64,000 bases of DNA from Aggregatilinea lenta. GTDB lineage: Bacteria; Chloroflexota; Anaerolineae; Aggregatilineales; Aggregatilineaceae. Within the stretch, counting starts at the first letter, position 1. The number at the start of each line of letters is the position of its first letter. The translations under genes and the position numbers were made by a program. Below are positions 8,340 to 17,089 of the stretch, in pieces. The stretch lies in assembly GCF_003569045.1 (NCBI RefSeq), contig NZ_BFCB01000002.1:558001-622000 (forward strand), given 5' to 3'. The notes beneath the pieces were generated by a model. The model was not told where the DNA came from and did no database searches. It was given only the letters and a program-made list of their open reading frames with translations.

Positions 8340-9107
8340 ATGAAGCGTGTCTTGAGTATGTTGGTCCTGCTTGCTCTGGTGATTGCGCCGGTCACGGTGC
8401 TCGCGCAGACCGAAGAGCCTGAAACCCAGACGTTTACCTCTGCCGACGAACTACTGACCCTCGCGTTTCCGGCTGGCTGGGCCGCCGAAGAACTGCCCGC
8501 CGATGCCGGACTGCCCGGCGCCCAGTTGGCAAGCTCGCCCGATACACTCGACCGCTTGATCACCGGCGGCACGTTGGAGAGCGGCGAACAGGGCGTGGTC
8601 GTGATGCTGATCCCGACCGAGCTTCTGTCGCTTATGGGTATTCCGGTTGCCAGTGGCGCCAGCTCGTCCGATCTGGTGAGCGCGTTCGCCTATTCGTTTA
8701 CGGGCGTTGAGCCTGCCGCCGACGATGCGACCGCCGAGCCGGAGATGATGGGCACGGAAGATCCGTTCGCCAGCACCACCAGCGTCAGCGCCGTGCAGAC
8801 CGAGGAAATCGGTGAAGGTACGGAAGTCGGCTACGTCACCTACAGCGACGCGCTGAGCGAAGGCTCGCTGATGGCGTACGAGCTGAAGGACGGTCTGGCC
8901 GTGGTGATCATCACCATCGTGGTGCCCGGCGAATACAACGACGACTTCCACGCGCAAATGATCGATCTGGCGGGCAGTATCGACTACACCGGTGCGCCGG
9001 AAGATCTGGTCACGCAGTTGATGGGCGAGACCGGAGTGGACACCACCGCCCCCGATGTGAGCACGCCGGACGCAATGGAGCCGGTGGCGACCGAAGCGGT
9101 CGGCTAA
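8340..9107 (+). CDS. Secreted protein of unknown function
   Basis: 255 aa from ATG at 8340, chosen because GAAGGAGAG precedes it and a signal peptide starts there (KR, then LSMLVLLALVIAPVTVLAQ with a likely cleavage after A-Q). The mature part starts with a region similar in style to PsbP/DUF1795-like domains (residues 30-70, LAFPAGWAAEELP) and has acidic, Thr/Pro-rich stretches around 120-150 and at the C-terminus. No catalytic motif is visible. A single-gene unit by spacing. Confidence 0.75.
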   Translation: MKRVLSMLVLLALVIAPVTVLAQTEEPETQTFTSADELLTLAFPAGWAAEELPADAGLPGAQLASSPDTLDRLITGGTLESGEQGVVVMLIPTELLSLMGIPVASGASSSDLVSAFAYSFTGVEPAADDATAEPEMMGTEDPFASTTSVSAVQTEEIGEGTEVGYVTYSDALSEGSLMAYELKDGLAVVIITIVVPGEYNDDFHAQMIDLAGSIDYTGAPEDLVTQLMGETGVDTTAPDVSTPDAMEPVATEAVG

Positions 9108-9428
9108 GCTGGTTCCGGCGAGAATACCGGGCAGGTTTATGGGGCGTGGCGCTGGCTGCGCCTCTTTTAATTCTATCGAGAGGGGGGCAAAACCGGTTAC
9201 CGGACAGACCTCACCCCAGCTCCTCTCCAATCTGGGCTGGAGAGGGGAGAAGACTACGTTCCGTAGAGCGGGGCTTGCTCTACCCGGCTTTTTCTCGGCG
9301 GGCGGAGCAATGTTGTTTTACAAAAAAATTCGGTAACGCGCGGGTATAGCAAATACCGCTCAATGATTACTGCATTTAAAAGTAAATGTGCATACGCCCC
9401 TACGAAACCTGCGCCGTCGGAACATCCT
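9108..9428. repeat. Intergenic region with composite repeat (modules A and C)
   Basis: Module A is at 9209-9252 (CTCACCCC, then the CCTCTCCAA/TGGAGAGG inverted repeat). Module C is at about 9262-9310 (GGGCTTGCTCTACCCGGC). The rest shows no gene. Confidence 0.7.
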
Positions 9429-11801
9429 CTACCGCACGGTGAAGGTGCGCAGCAGCACGCTGTCGCCGAGCGGCTCGCCGTCCGCGTCGGTCACCATCAG
9501 CCGCCCACTATCCGGGCAGTCACCGGCGGGGCAGCTCCACAGCCCCGTGCGCAACTGGTACTCGCCCGGCGCAAGCGCGTCGGGGAGTTGCAGCACGTAC
9601 TCGTCGCGGATGAAGCCGCCAGTCGGCCACGTCACCAGATCGCCGGGATTCATCTTGTCTACCTGCGCCAGCGGCGGCCCGCCGGTCGAAAAGTGCAGGA
9701 AGCTGTTGAGGTCCTCGCCAACCGGCTCGCTGGCATACCAGTACAGCGTCACGTCCAGCCGCCCGCCGGGCGTGGCTGCACCGTCAAGGTCGTATCCGAT
9801 CAGCGTGACCGAATCGCCCAGGCGCACATCCACCACGTACGAGGCCAGTTTCGCTTCGCCGGGCGGAGAATGAACCCACGCACCGCCCTCGTGCATGAAG
9901 ATCGCCGCCAGCGCCGCGACCGCGACCGCCGCCGCAAGTCCGGCCAGCGGCGTCCAGGAAACCACGCGTTCCGGTGAGGATACAGGCGCTGTGTCCTCGC
10001 GCTTTACCCTGCGCCGCCGCGCGATCACCACGCCCGCAACCAGCGTGCCGACCAGCGCGGCCCACGTCAGGCCGTCTGCCAGCCAGCGCGCGGGCGTGCG
10101 TTCCAGCATCAGCCGGACCGTGTGCGTGCCGGGCGGCACGTCGAACGTGATCAGACCATGCGGCTGCGAGGGCGTGATCGGCGTCTTCTCGCCGTCGATG
10201 CGCGCGGTCCAGCCCGCGAAGTAGAACGTGAGCACTTCCAGCGTCAGACCGTCCGGTGACTCGACGCGCCATTCGTCGCGCTCCGGCCCGTGTTCCAGCA
10301 GCGTGAGCGTGACCTCGTCAGGTAGAATGTCGCGGTGCGCTTTGTCCACCGGGTAGCCGTCGGCGTAGTCTGCCAGCAGTCTGCCTGTCGGGTCGGGAAT
10401 GACGTACACGTCGGCGGGCAGAAATTCGTTGGTGACGGTCGTGCCGTCCGGCAACTCGCCGCTGATCTCCGCCGCGTGATAGCCCGCCACGGACGTATCG
10501 ACCGCGTCCAGCCGCCACGCCTCCGCGATGGTCCACAGCGGCATAGACAGCGCGATGGGCGCGACCAACAGCGGCACCAGCGCCGCTGCCCCGCCCCACC
10601 CCGGCAGCCGCGCGATCCAGCGCGCGTTGAGGCCCGCCAGCACGGCGAGGCAGAACGCGACCGGCCCCAACAGTCGCCACGGGAACTGCAAATAGGCCAG
10701 CGGATCGAACGCGTCCCACAGCCCGGCAGCGGCGGGCAGCATCAGCGCGATCAGCACGATCGCGGCCACGGCAAAGCCCAGCATCGCGCGCACGTCCGCC
10801 GGGATCGCGCGCGTTCCGCCCCGCCGCGCCAGCAGCCCCGCCCCGATCGCCGCCGTCAGCGTGCCTGTCAGCGCCAACGCCCACTGCGCCACGCCCAGAG
10901 TGTTGATTGCGCGCAGACCGTTAATCGCGCCGGTATCCGTACGCGGCACGAAGCCGAACATCTGGCGCAGCGGCACAAACGAATTGCGGTAATCCAGCGA
11001 AGGGATGCCGATCAGCCGGTCGAGGTGCACCGCGTCGCGTTCCAGCAGTACCGGCAGCCAGAAATGCGCCGCCAGCAGCAGTCCCAGCGCCGCCGCGCCG
11101 AGCATTAGCCCGCAGCGCCGCCAGTCGAGCACACCCACCAGCCGCCCCCACACGATCCAGCTCACCAGCAGTCCGAACAGTGCCGCCGCCATGAGGTTGT
11201 GCGCCAGGATGAACACGCCCAGCACGCCCGCCGCCAGCACGAAATCGCGTCCGCGCCCAGCCAGTGCCAACCGCTCGAAGCGCCACATCACCCACGGAAA
11301 CAGCGCGAAGGCCAGCAGCTCCGGGTAGTCGCCACGTACGTACGGCTCGCGGTAGAGCATGTACGGGCTGTAGACGTAGCATATGGCGGCGATCATGCCC
11401 GCCGTGCGTCCCATGCGCTGCCGCGCGAAGAGGTATGTGCCGACGCCCGCGCCGGGCAGCGCCAGCAGGATCAGCACGCGGATGCTGTCGAATGTGCCCA
11501 GGCCCAGAATGCGCGTGATCAGGCTGGTGGCGTAATACGAGAGACCCGCGTAGTAGTGGAACACCGGGGAGCCGTAGCCGTAGTAAAACGACTCCGCCCA
11601 GTGCGGCAGCAGCACGCCGTGCGACCAACTGCGATCCATTTCGGCGGCGCGATGCAAGTGGAACAGCGTGTCGTGACCTTCGGGCAGGCCCGCGTTGGCG
11701 AGCACCGGCCACCACGCGAACAGGCACAGCCCCAGCGTCACGAGCAGCGCGAGGTCGAGTCGCCGCGCCGGGAACCGGCGAACTACACGATTGTCAGGCA
11801 T
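9429..11801 (-). CDS. Polytopic membrane protein, PTPS-related/GT-C-like
   Basis: 790 aa. An N-terminal helix is followed by EGHDTLFHLHRAAEMDRSW, then many hydrophobic segments up to about residue 420, as in lipid-linked-sugar glycosyltransferases (GT-C) and the '6-pyruvoyl-tetrahydropterin synthase-related' membrane family. After a lumen-like region (430-590) there is another helix (about 600), then another helix (about 635) and a C-terminal beta-sandwich domain. D and H residues in the first loop are where GT-C enzymes keep catalytic acid residues. Function is inferred: transfer of a sugar to an exported glycan or lipid. Confidence 0.65.
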   Translation of the reverse strand: MPDNRVVRRFPARRLDLALLVTLGLCLFAWWPVLANAGLPEGHDTLFHLHRAAEMDRSWSHGVLLPHWAESFYYGYGSPVFHYYAGLSYYATSLITRILGLGTFDSIRVLILLALPGAGVGTYLFARQRMGRTAGMIAAICYVYSPYMLYREPYVRGDYPELLAFALFPWVMWRFERLALAGRGRDFVLAAGVLGVFILAHNLMAAALFGLLVSWIVWGRLVGVLDWRRCGLMLGAAALGLLLAAHFWLPVLLERDAVHLDRLIGIPSLDYRNSFVPLRQMFGFVPRTDTGAINGLRAINTLGVAQWALALTGTLTAAIGAGLLARRGGTRAIPADVRAMLGFAVAAIVLIALMLPAAAGLWDAFDPLAYLQFPWRLLGPVAFCLAVLAGLNARWIARLPGWGGAAALVPLLVAPIALSMPLWTIAEAWRLDAVDTSVAGYHAAEISGELPDGTTVTNEFLPADVYVIPDPTGRLLADYADGYPVDKAHRDILPDEVTLTLLEHGPERDEWRVESPDGLTLEVLTFYFAGWTARIDGEKTPITPSQPHGLITFDVPPGTHTVRLMLERTPARWLADGLTWAALVGTLVAGVVIARRRRVKREDTAPVSSPERVVSWTPLAGLAAAVAVAALAAIFMHEGGAWVHSPPGEAKLASYVVDVRLGDSVTLIGYDLDGAATPGGRLDVTLYWYASEPVGEDLNSFLHFSTGGPPLAQVDKMNPGDLVTWPTGGFIRDEYVLQLPDALAPGEYQLRTGLWSCPAGDCPDSGRLMVTDADGEPLGDSVLLRTFTVR

Positions 11802-11893
11802 AAACGATCCTGGGAGGTGGACAGGCTACACGCGCATAACTATACCGCAGGCTGCGCCGGAGCCGCATATCCGCGCGGGGACGCTGCACAGCG

Positions 11894-12862
11894 CTATTGG
11901 CGATCCTGGTGACCGAACTCCATGCACAGCCGCTCGCTGCCAATGGCGCTGATGACGCAGCGTTCTTTGGCGTTGCTCAACAGCCGCTGCGTCCAATCCA
12001 CGACGCCGCCATCGACCAGCTCAAGGGCCTCGCCGGACGCCAGCATGGCGTAGACATGGAAGCACAGATCCACATAATAATTCCGCCCGCTCGCGCGCTC
12101 GTGGTCAATGACGCAGTCCACATTCGCAAACCGCTCCTGAACGGGCGAAAGAAGTTGTGTTGTGAGCAATGCCTCGCGATCAGCCACGCCAAAGTCCGTC
12201 ACAGCCAGCCGGAGGGGCATCTCCGCGCCGAGAAACGCCCTGAGCGCCCGGAGGAAAAACCCGGCGTGGAGCAGCAACGTGGAAAGCTCAAACTGCAAGC
12301 TGCCCCGATCTTGTCCGGCGCTGCAAAGGGCAAACGCGCTGAAGTGCGGCACTGACCGAGGATCACTGTATGCCTGGGCGCGCAGCAGGCGATGGCTCGC
12401 CGCCAAGTGAATGGGCTGTTTCGACTTCGGCTCGGCCAGCAGAAGCTGGCGGCGGCGGAGCGCGCATTCCAGCGCAAGCACATTCGTGGAGTCCGAAACA
12501 ACTTCCGTGTTGCGACTGGTCGACACCACGCGATTCTGGTCCACCAGTCCGACGACGGAGCTGGTGCCCAGCGGGCACACGGACGACAGCGCGACCGCCT
12601 CAAACCCATCAGGGAGGTTGGCAAAGGCCGTTCGATCCCATTCCAACAGAGTCTGCGGGGAGACGCCTGAAGGCCGGACAAAACGATTCGTCTCATAAGC
12701 CGACAGCACGTCGGCGGGCTGGATGCGCGCGGCGCGTTGGCGATACACCTCCAGGAGTACGGATTGCATGTCGGTCGGCGTCAAACGCTCGACCAACCGT
12801 GTCACAAGTCCCGGCACGCCCAATTTCCGTTCGATCCGGTCCAGCATTTTGCGGTTTGCCAT
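11894..12862 (-). CDS. Divergent class II aminoacyl-tRNA synthetase-like protein (HisRS/HisZ type)
   Basis: 322 aa, not annotated in any family I can name. Three segments resemble the HisRS catalytic core. R159-LLRAQ with a following SVPHFSAFALCSAGQDRGSL region looks like motif 2. SGRNYYVDLCFHVYA (from residue 258) matches the histidine-binding GLDYYTGxxFEVY. DGGVVDW (about 284-290) and ISAIGSERL (304-312) match GGRYDxL and the motif 3 GxGxERL with its arginine. There is no anticodon-binding domain. This suggests a free-standing HisRS-like domain, as in HisZ, but the canonical histidine-A/B residues are altered. It is 17 bases upstream of degV. Tentative. Confidence 0.5.
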   Translation of the reverse strand: MANRKMLDRIERKLGVPGLVTRLVERLTPTDMQSVLLEVYRQRAARIQPADVLSAYETNRFVRPSGVSPQTLLEWDRTAFANLPDGFEAVALSSVCPLGTSSVVGLVDQNRVVSTSRNTEVVSDSTNVLALECALRRRQLLLAEPKSKQPIHLAASHRLLRAQAYSDPRSVPHFSAFALCSAGQDRGSLQFELSTLLLHAGFFLRALRAFLGAEMPLRLAVTDFGVADREALLTTQLLSPVQERFANVDCVIDHERASGRNYYVDLCFHVYAMLASGEALELVDGGVVDWTQRLLSNAKERCVISAIGSERLCMEFGHQDRQ

Positions 12863-12879
12863 GCGTCACACCTCGCAGC

Positions 12880-13728
12880 TCATGCCGGAATAATCGAGAT
12901 GCCCACTGTCCCCGGCCCACTGTGGCAGCCGAGCGCGGGCGACAACTGCGCGACGATCCACTCGACCACGCTGTACCGTTCCTCCAGCAGCACGCGGAAC
13001 TTTTCGACCTCGTCCTGCGCGGCGACGTGCATCAGCGCAGCGCGCACGCTGCCACCGGGAATGCGGCCCGCCGCCAGAGTCACGATGCGCCGGTACGCCC
13101 CACTGCGCGAGCGCGCCACCGCGAGAGATGCCGGCATCCCGCCACGCATACCGATCACAGGCTTGAGGCTCAGCGCCTCCCCGACCATACCCGCCACCTT
13201 GCCGATCCGCCCGCCGCGCTGCAAATACGCCAGCGTGTCGTTGGTGAAGCCCACGAACGCCCGCGCCGCCACGTCCCGCGCGACAGCAGCCACCTGCTCG
13301 ACCGTGCCGCCGTCCAGGGCCGCGCGCGCCGCCTGGATCACCGCCCAGCCGTGCGCCAGCGCGACCTGCTGCGTATCGATCACGCGCACGTCGAGCCTCG
13401 GCAGATCCTCCGTCGCAATCTGCCTGGCGAGGGTCGCGGATTGGAACCCGCCGCTGCCCGTCCCGGTCATGCAGACCATCACCACGCTGTCACCACGTGC
13501 CGCCACACGCCGGAGCGCCTCCAGATAATCGCCGGGCGCGGGGTTGGCGGTCGTCGGCCAGGCCGGCGCAGTCGGCAGCCAGGCATAAAACGCGTCGGGT
13601 GGCATGTCCACGCCATCACGCAGCGTACCGAGCGTCGTATGCAGGTAATAGGGAACCACTTCGATGTTGAGCTGCTCGATCAGAGTCTGGGGAACGCTGG
13701 CGCAGCTGTCCGTCACTACTGTGACCAC
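12880..13728 (-). CDS. DegV family fatty-acid-binding protein
   Basis: 282 aa from a GTG start at 13728. This start is chosen because AGGAG lies eight bases upstream and homology begins at VVTVVTDSCASVP; an upstream in-frame codon would add 31 unrelated residues. DegV signature elements are TDSCAS near the N-terminus, a TGTGSGGFQSA segment, RGGRIGK, and LKPVIG. DegV/FakB proteins bind a fatty acid and present it to a FakA kinase in phospholipid synthesis. No fakA is in the window. Typical family length is about 280. Confidence 0.9.
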   Translation of the reverse strand: MVTVVTDSCASVPQTLIEQLNIEVVPYYLHTTLGTLRDGVDMPPDAFYAWLPTAPAWPTTANPAPGDYLEALRRVAARGDSVVMVCMTGTGSGGFQSATLARQIATEDLPRLDVRVIDTQQVALAHGWAVIQAARAALDGGTVEQVAAVARDVAARAFVGFTNDTLAYLQRGGRIGKVAGMVGEALSLKPVIGMRGGMPASLAVARSRSGAYRRIVTLAAGRIPGGSVRAALMHVAAQDEVEKFRVLLEERYSVVEWIVAQLSPALGCHSGPGTVGISIIPA

Positions 13729-13908
13729 GATACGTGCTCCTGAGTGGCAAAAAATATAAGTGGTCGCGGCTCGCCTGACCGCCGCTGCCTGTAGCATAGC
13801 CCGATCCGCCGGGGCGGGCAACGCGCCGCGTAACCCCGTGATCCACCGGTCCCGCTAACTGAACTGTCAGAGGTGACATACAACTGCACAATACCCACAT
13901 TTCGCGGG

Positions 13909-13936
13909 TTGGCGAGCCGCCGAGTTCCAGTATAGT
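13909..13936 (+). promoter_or_regulatory. Promoter of the HEAT-repeat membrane protein gene
   Basis: TTGGCG (13909-13914), a 16-base spacer and TATAGT (13931-13936). The start codon is at 13992, giving a leader of about 48 nt. Confidence 0.5.
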
Positions 13937-13991
13937 AGAAGGTGTACTATTCCCGCGCCACCCACCGGGACGCGTCGAATGAGGGGGAATC

Positions 13992-15155
13992 ATGATCGAC
14001 GACCACTTACAGCAGCTCAACAGCTTCGATCCGGCAGTGCGCCGGGCCGCCATCATTGCCCTCGGCCAATCCAAAGATCCCGCCGTTCTGCCTGCCCTGG
14101 CCGCCGTCTACCGCACCGATCCCGACCCGGCCCTGCGCGAGATGGCGCTTAATGCGGGCCGCTACGTGCGCCAGCAGGGTAGCAACTCCGCCGCCGGGCA
14201 GCCGGACGCTGCGGGCCGGGCCGCGCCAGAGCCGCCGGTCGACGAACCGCCCGCCGAGCCAAAGAACGTCAGCGCGCGCGACAAGGAGCGCGCCCGGGGG
14301 TATCTCGATACCGCCATTTCGCAGCATACGGCGGGGCAGCGCGCCCGCGCGATCGACAACCTGGGCAAAGCGCTCAGCGTCGACCCGGAACTGGCGAAAG
14401 AGCCGTTCGTCAGCAACCTGATCATTACGATCACCGGCCTGTCCACTCGCGACGCGGTGCCCATGCTGACCAACGCACGCCAGCGCTCGGCGTTTATCGC
14501 CCGCGCGCCGGGCGAGGACAAGTCGAAGCGCACGGAGAAACGACCCGACGACGACGATACGTGGCCGAACGTACTGGTAGACCTGGCCCTGTACGGGTTG
14601 GTGAGCACATTGGCGACGCTGGTCTCGCTGGTGTTCGCCATGCCGCTGATCGAACGGCTGCTCAAGGACATGGTCGCCGCCAACGCACCCGGCGCGACGC
14701 TGACGTTCGCCGACATCGAGGCATTCACCGACGCGAGCCTGGCCGTGCTGCTGCCGACGGCGGTTGGCAGCGCCGTGTACGGCGTGATCGGTGTCATCAT
14801 CACAGGCGCGGCGATTCACTTCGCGGCGACGACCTTCCTGGGCGGCGACGGCACGCTGGTCGGCCTCTACCATAAGCTCGTGCCACTCTCGACGGGCTTC
14901 ATGATCCTGTGGGCGCTGGCGTTCGTGCTGTTCGCCTCGTTCGGGGATTTCGAGTCCCTGCTGACCTATTCGTTCCTGATGTTCCCCGCAACGCTGGTGA
15001 TGTACTACGTGATGTCGTCGGTGATCGGCAAGGTATACCGCTTCAGCGCGTTCACCGGCTGCCTGTCGATCATCCTGGGCACGGTCGCGCTGGCGGTGTT
15101 CTTCGGCTGCGGATCGTACCTGTTCGGCGGCATTCTCGGCGCGCTGCTGGGATAA
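13992..15155 (+). CDS. HEAT-like repeat protein with C-terminal membrane domain
   Basis: 387 aa, preceded by GAGGGGGAATC before the ATG. Residues 1-60 fit one HEAT-type repeat (FDPAVRRAAIIALGQSKDPAVLPAL). A Pro/Ala-rich linker (65-95) follows, then a TPR-like helical pair (about 97-135, ARGYLDTAISQHTAGQRARAIDNLGKAL). The C-terminal half (195-387) has five or six hydrophobic segments that resemble a Yip1-like membrane domain. Function is unknown; a scaffold on the membrane is a guess. Convergent with gltX. Confidence 0.7.
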   Translation: MIDDHLQQLNSFDPAVRRAAIIALGQSKDPAVLPALAAVYRTDPDPALREMALNAGRYVRQQGSNSAAGQPDAAGRAAPEPPVDEPPAEPKNVSARDKERARGYLDTAISQHTAGQRARAIDNLGKALSVDPELAKEPFVSNLIITITGLSTRDAVPMLTNARQRSAFIARAPGEDKSKRTEKRPDDDDTWPNVLVDLALYGLVSTLATLVSLVFAMPLIERLLKDMVAANAPGATLTFADIEAFTDASLAVLLPTAVGSAVYGVIGVIITGAAIHFAATTFLGGDGTLVGLYHKLVPLSTGFMILWALAFVLFASFGDFESLLTYSFLMFPATLVMYYVMSSVIGKVYRFSAFTGCLSIILGTVALAVFFGCGSYLFGGILGALLG

Positions 15156-15190
15156 AAGACAGTCGTTAGTGGATAGGCTTTAGTTCAAGC

Positions 15191-15210
15191 GGTGGCGTAT
15201 TTCCGCCACC
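15191..15210. terminator. Hairpin between convergent genes
   Basis: GGTGGCG and CGCCACC form a 7-bp stem 35 bases after the HEAT-protein stop. There is no T tract, so it may only weakly terminate. Confidence 0.35.
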
Positions 15211-15269
15211 AAGGTGCGTGTGCGAAGGGACAGTTCACGAACTGCCCCGCTTGCGTCGATCACGATTTT

Positions 15270-15300
15270 GTAGAGGCGTATTGCGCGATACGCCCCTATC
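15270..15300. repeat. Palindromic repeat, module B
   Basis: An imperfect palindrome with the core GGCGTATTGCGCGATACGCC, ending eight bases before the gltX stop on the plus map. It could act as a terminator hairpin for gltX. Confidence 0.65.
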
Positions 15301-15307
15301 ATTTGCG

Positions 15308-16810
15308 CTACTCCGCTGCCTTCCGCAGCACGTCCAGCGAGAGCCGGATGCGGCGCAGCGATTCGTCGCGGCCCAGCACTTCCATCGACTCAAACAGCGG
15401 CGGCGAGGACTGCTGCGCGGTCGTAGCAGCCCGCAGCGCGCCGAACAACTGCCCAACCTTGAGGCCCAGTTCCTCGATCAGCGCGCGCATGGCGGCTTCC
15501 TGCGTCGCGGCGGCGAAGTCCGGCAGGGCTTCCAGCCGTACCAGCGCCTTTTCAAGTGCATCCAGGGTACGCGGGGCGTCCATGCCCTTCTGCACCAGAT
15601 CTGCCACAATGGGCGGCTCGAACGGGGCCACGAAGAAGAAGCGGCCCATCTCCAGCGCGTCGTTCAGCGTCTTGATGCGCGGCTGGAGCAGCGGCGTCGC
15701 GCCGATCAGCGTCTCCGGGTTGACCTCGTAACCTGCCTTCGTGAAGACCGGCATCAGCAGCTGTGCCAGCCGTGTGGGATCCATCTCGCGGATGTAGACG
15801 CCATTCAGCCAGTCGAGCTTTTCCACCGGGAAGATGCTCGCCGCCGGGTTCACGCGATCCAGGTCGAAGCGCTCGATGGTCTCATCGACCGTGAACACTT
15901 CGCGGTCCTCGCCAAAACTCCATCCCACGTTGGTCAAAAAGTTGACCAGCGCTTCCGGCAAATAGCCCGCATCCTGGAATTCGTACAGCAGCACCGGAAT
16001 CTTGCGTCCGCCCTCGCTGAAGCCCGCGCTGCGCTTGGACAGCTTGCCCTTGCCGCTCGGATTCAGGATGACCGGCAGATGTGCGATCTGCGGCATCTCC
16101 CAGCCGAAGCCCGCGTACAGGTTCTTGTGCACCGGCGCGGACGAAATCCATTCTTCGGCGCGCATGATGTGCGTGATCTTCATGAAGTGATCGTCCACCA
16201 CGTTGGCGAGGTGGTACGTCGGGAAACCGTCCGACTTCAGCAGCACGAGATCCTGAAGCTGCGTGTTTTCGAACGTGATGTCGCCGCGAATCAGGTCGTG
16301 CACGGTGGTCGCGCCCTCGGTCGGCATCTTGAAGCGGACCACGTAGGGCTTGCCTGCCGCGTCGTTGGCCGCGCGTTCCTCCGGCGTCAAATTGCGGCAG
16401 TGGCGGTCGTAACCGGGATCGCGCTTTTCCGCGATCTGCTGCTCGCGCAGGGCCTTCAGCCGCTCCGGGGTGCAGTAGCAGCGGTACGCCAGATCGTGAT
16501 CGACCAGCCAATCCGCCCATTCGCGGTAGAGATCGACCCGCTCCGACTGCGCGTATGGCCCGTACTCCCCGCCGACCTCCGGCCCCTCGTCCCAGTCGAT
16601 GCCCATCCAGCGCAGGCCCTCGGTGATCAGGTGAATTGAATCCTCCGAGTACCGCTTCTGGTCCGTGTCTTCGATGCGCAGGATGAACGTCCCGCCGTGG
16701 TGGCGCGCGAACAGCCAGTTAAACAAGGCCGTGCGCACCCCGCCGATGTGCATCGGACCGGTGGGGCTGGGGGCGAAACGCACGCGAACGGATGGATCTC
16801 GGTCGGCCAC
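15308..16810 (-). CDS. gltX: Glutamyl-tRNA synthetase
   Basis: 500 aa from a GTG start at 16810 preceded by GAGGAG. Class I synthetase signatures: SPTGPMHIGG (HIGH-type motif at 21-24) and KLSKR (256-260). A cysteine cluster C111/C113/C138 is in the position of the GluRS zinc site. EDTDQKRYSEDS is typical of GltX. It charges tRNA-Glu in the cytoplasm. Since a glutaminyl-tRNA synthetase is encoded just downstream on the other strand, this GltX need not misacylate tRNA-Gln. Divergent from glnS, with 279 bases between them. Confidence 0.96.
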   Translation of the reverse strand: MADRDPSVRVRFAPSPTGPMHIGGVRTALFNWLFARHHGGTFILRIEDTDQKRYSEDSIHLITEGLRWMGIDWDEGPEVGGEYGPYAQSERVDLYREWADWLVDHDLAYRCYCTPERLKALREQQIAEKRDPGYDRHCRNLTPEERAANDAAGKPYVVRFKMPTEGATTVHDLIRGDITFENTQLQDLVLLKSDGFPTYHLANVVDDHFMKITHIMRAEEWISSAPVHKNLYAGFGWEMPQIAHLPVILNPSGKGKLSKRSAGFSEGGRKIPVLLYEFQDAGYLPEALVNFLTNVGWSFGEDREVFTVDETIERFDLDRVNPAASIFPVEKLDWLNGVYIREMDPTRLAQLLMPVFTKAGYEVNPETLIGATPLLQPRIKTLNDALEMGRFFFVAPFEPPIVADLVQKGMDAPRTLDALEKALVRLEALPDFAAATQEAAMRALIEELGLKVGQLFGALRAATTAQQSSPPLFESMEVLGRDESLRRIRLSLDVLRKAAE

Positions 16811-16838
16811 TGGAACACGCTCCTCGCTGGCAGTGCAG

Positions 16839-16945
16839 TGATCAGGTCTTAGCGGTCAGTGATCAGCCAGTACAAAATCGGGCGATGGATCGCCTCCGCG
16901 CCTGCGAGTCGTTCGCAGGCTGAAAACTGAAGACTGATCACTGAA
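16839..16945. repeat. Short CAGTGATCAG-type repeats between gltX and glnS
   Basis: GTCAGTGATCAGCC and related units (GATCAGGTCTTAGC, ACTGATCACTGAA) recur within about 100 bases in both orientations. A similar stretch (CGTCAGCGATCAGCCATCAG) is upstream of mrdA near 27807. No gene is visible in 16811-17089. Confidence 0.5.
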
Positions 16946-17029
16946 TACTTTCTTGGAAAAATTATAACAGACGCTTTGTGCAGATTGAACGGTAAGAATC
17001 ACGGCTCACACGCCGCGCATACCTACTCA

Positions 17030-17057
17030 TTGCGCCCCGGATGGGTTAAACTATAGC
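17030..17057 (+). promoter_or_regulatory. Putative glnS promoter
   Basis: TTGCGC (17030-17035), a 16-base spacer, and TATAGC (17052-17057), 32 bases before the start codon. Confidence 0.45.
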
Positions 17058-17089
17058 GATTGACACACCCAACCTGAAGGACGAATCGT

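Noticed and set aside
12370-13743. 457-codon plus-strand frame opposite degV
   Set aside because: No domain signs; degV and the HisRS-like gene on the minus strand have clear motifs and ribosome sites.
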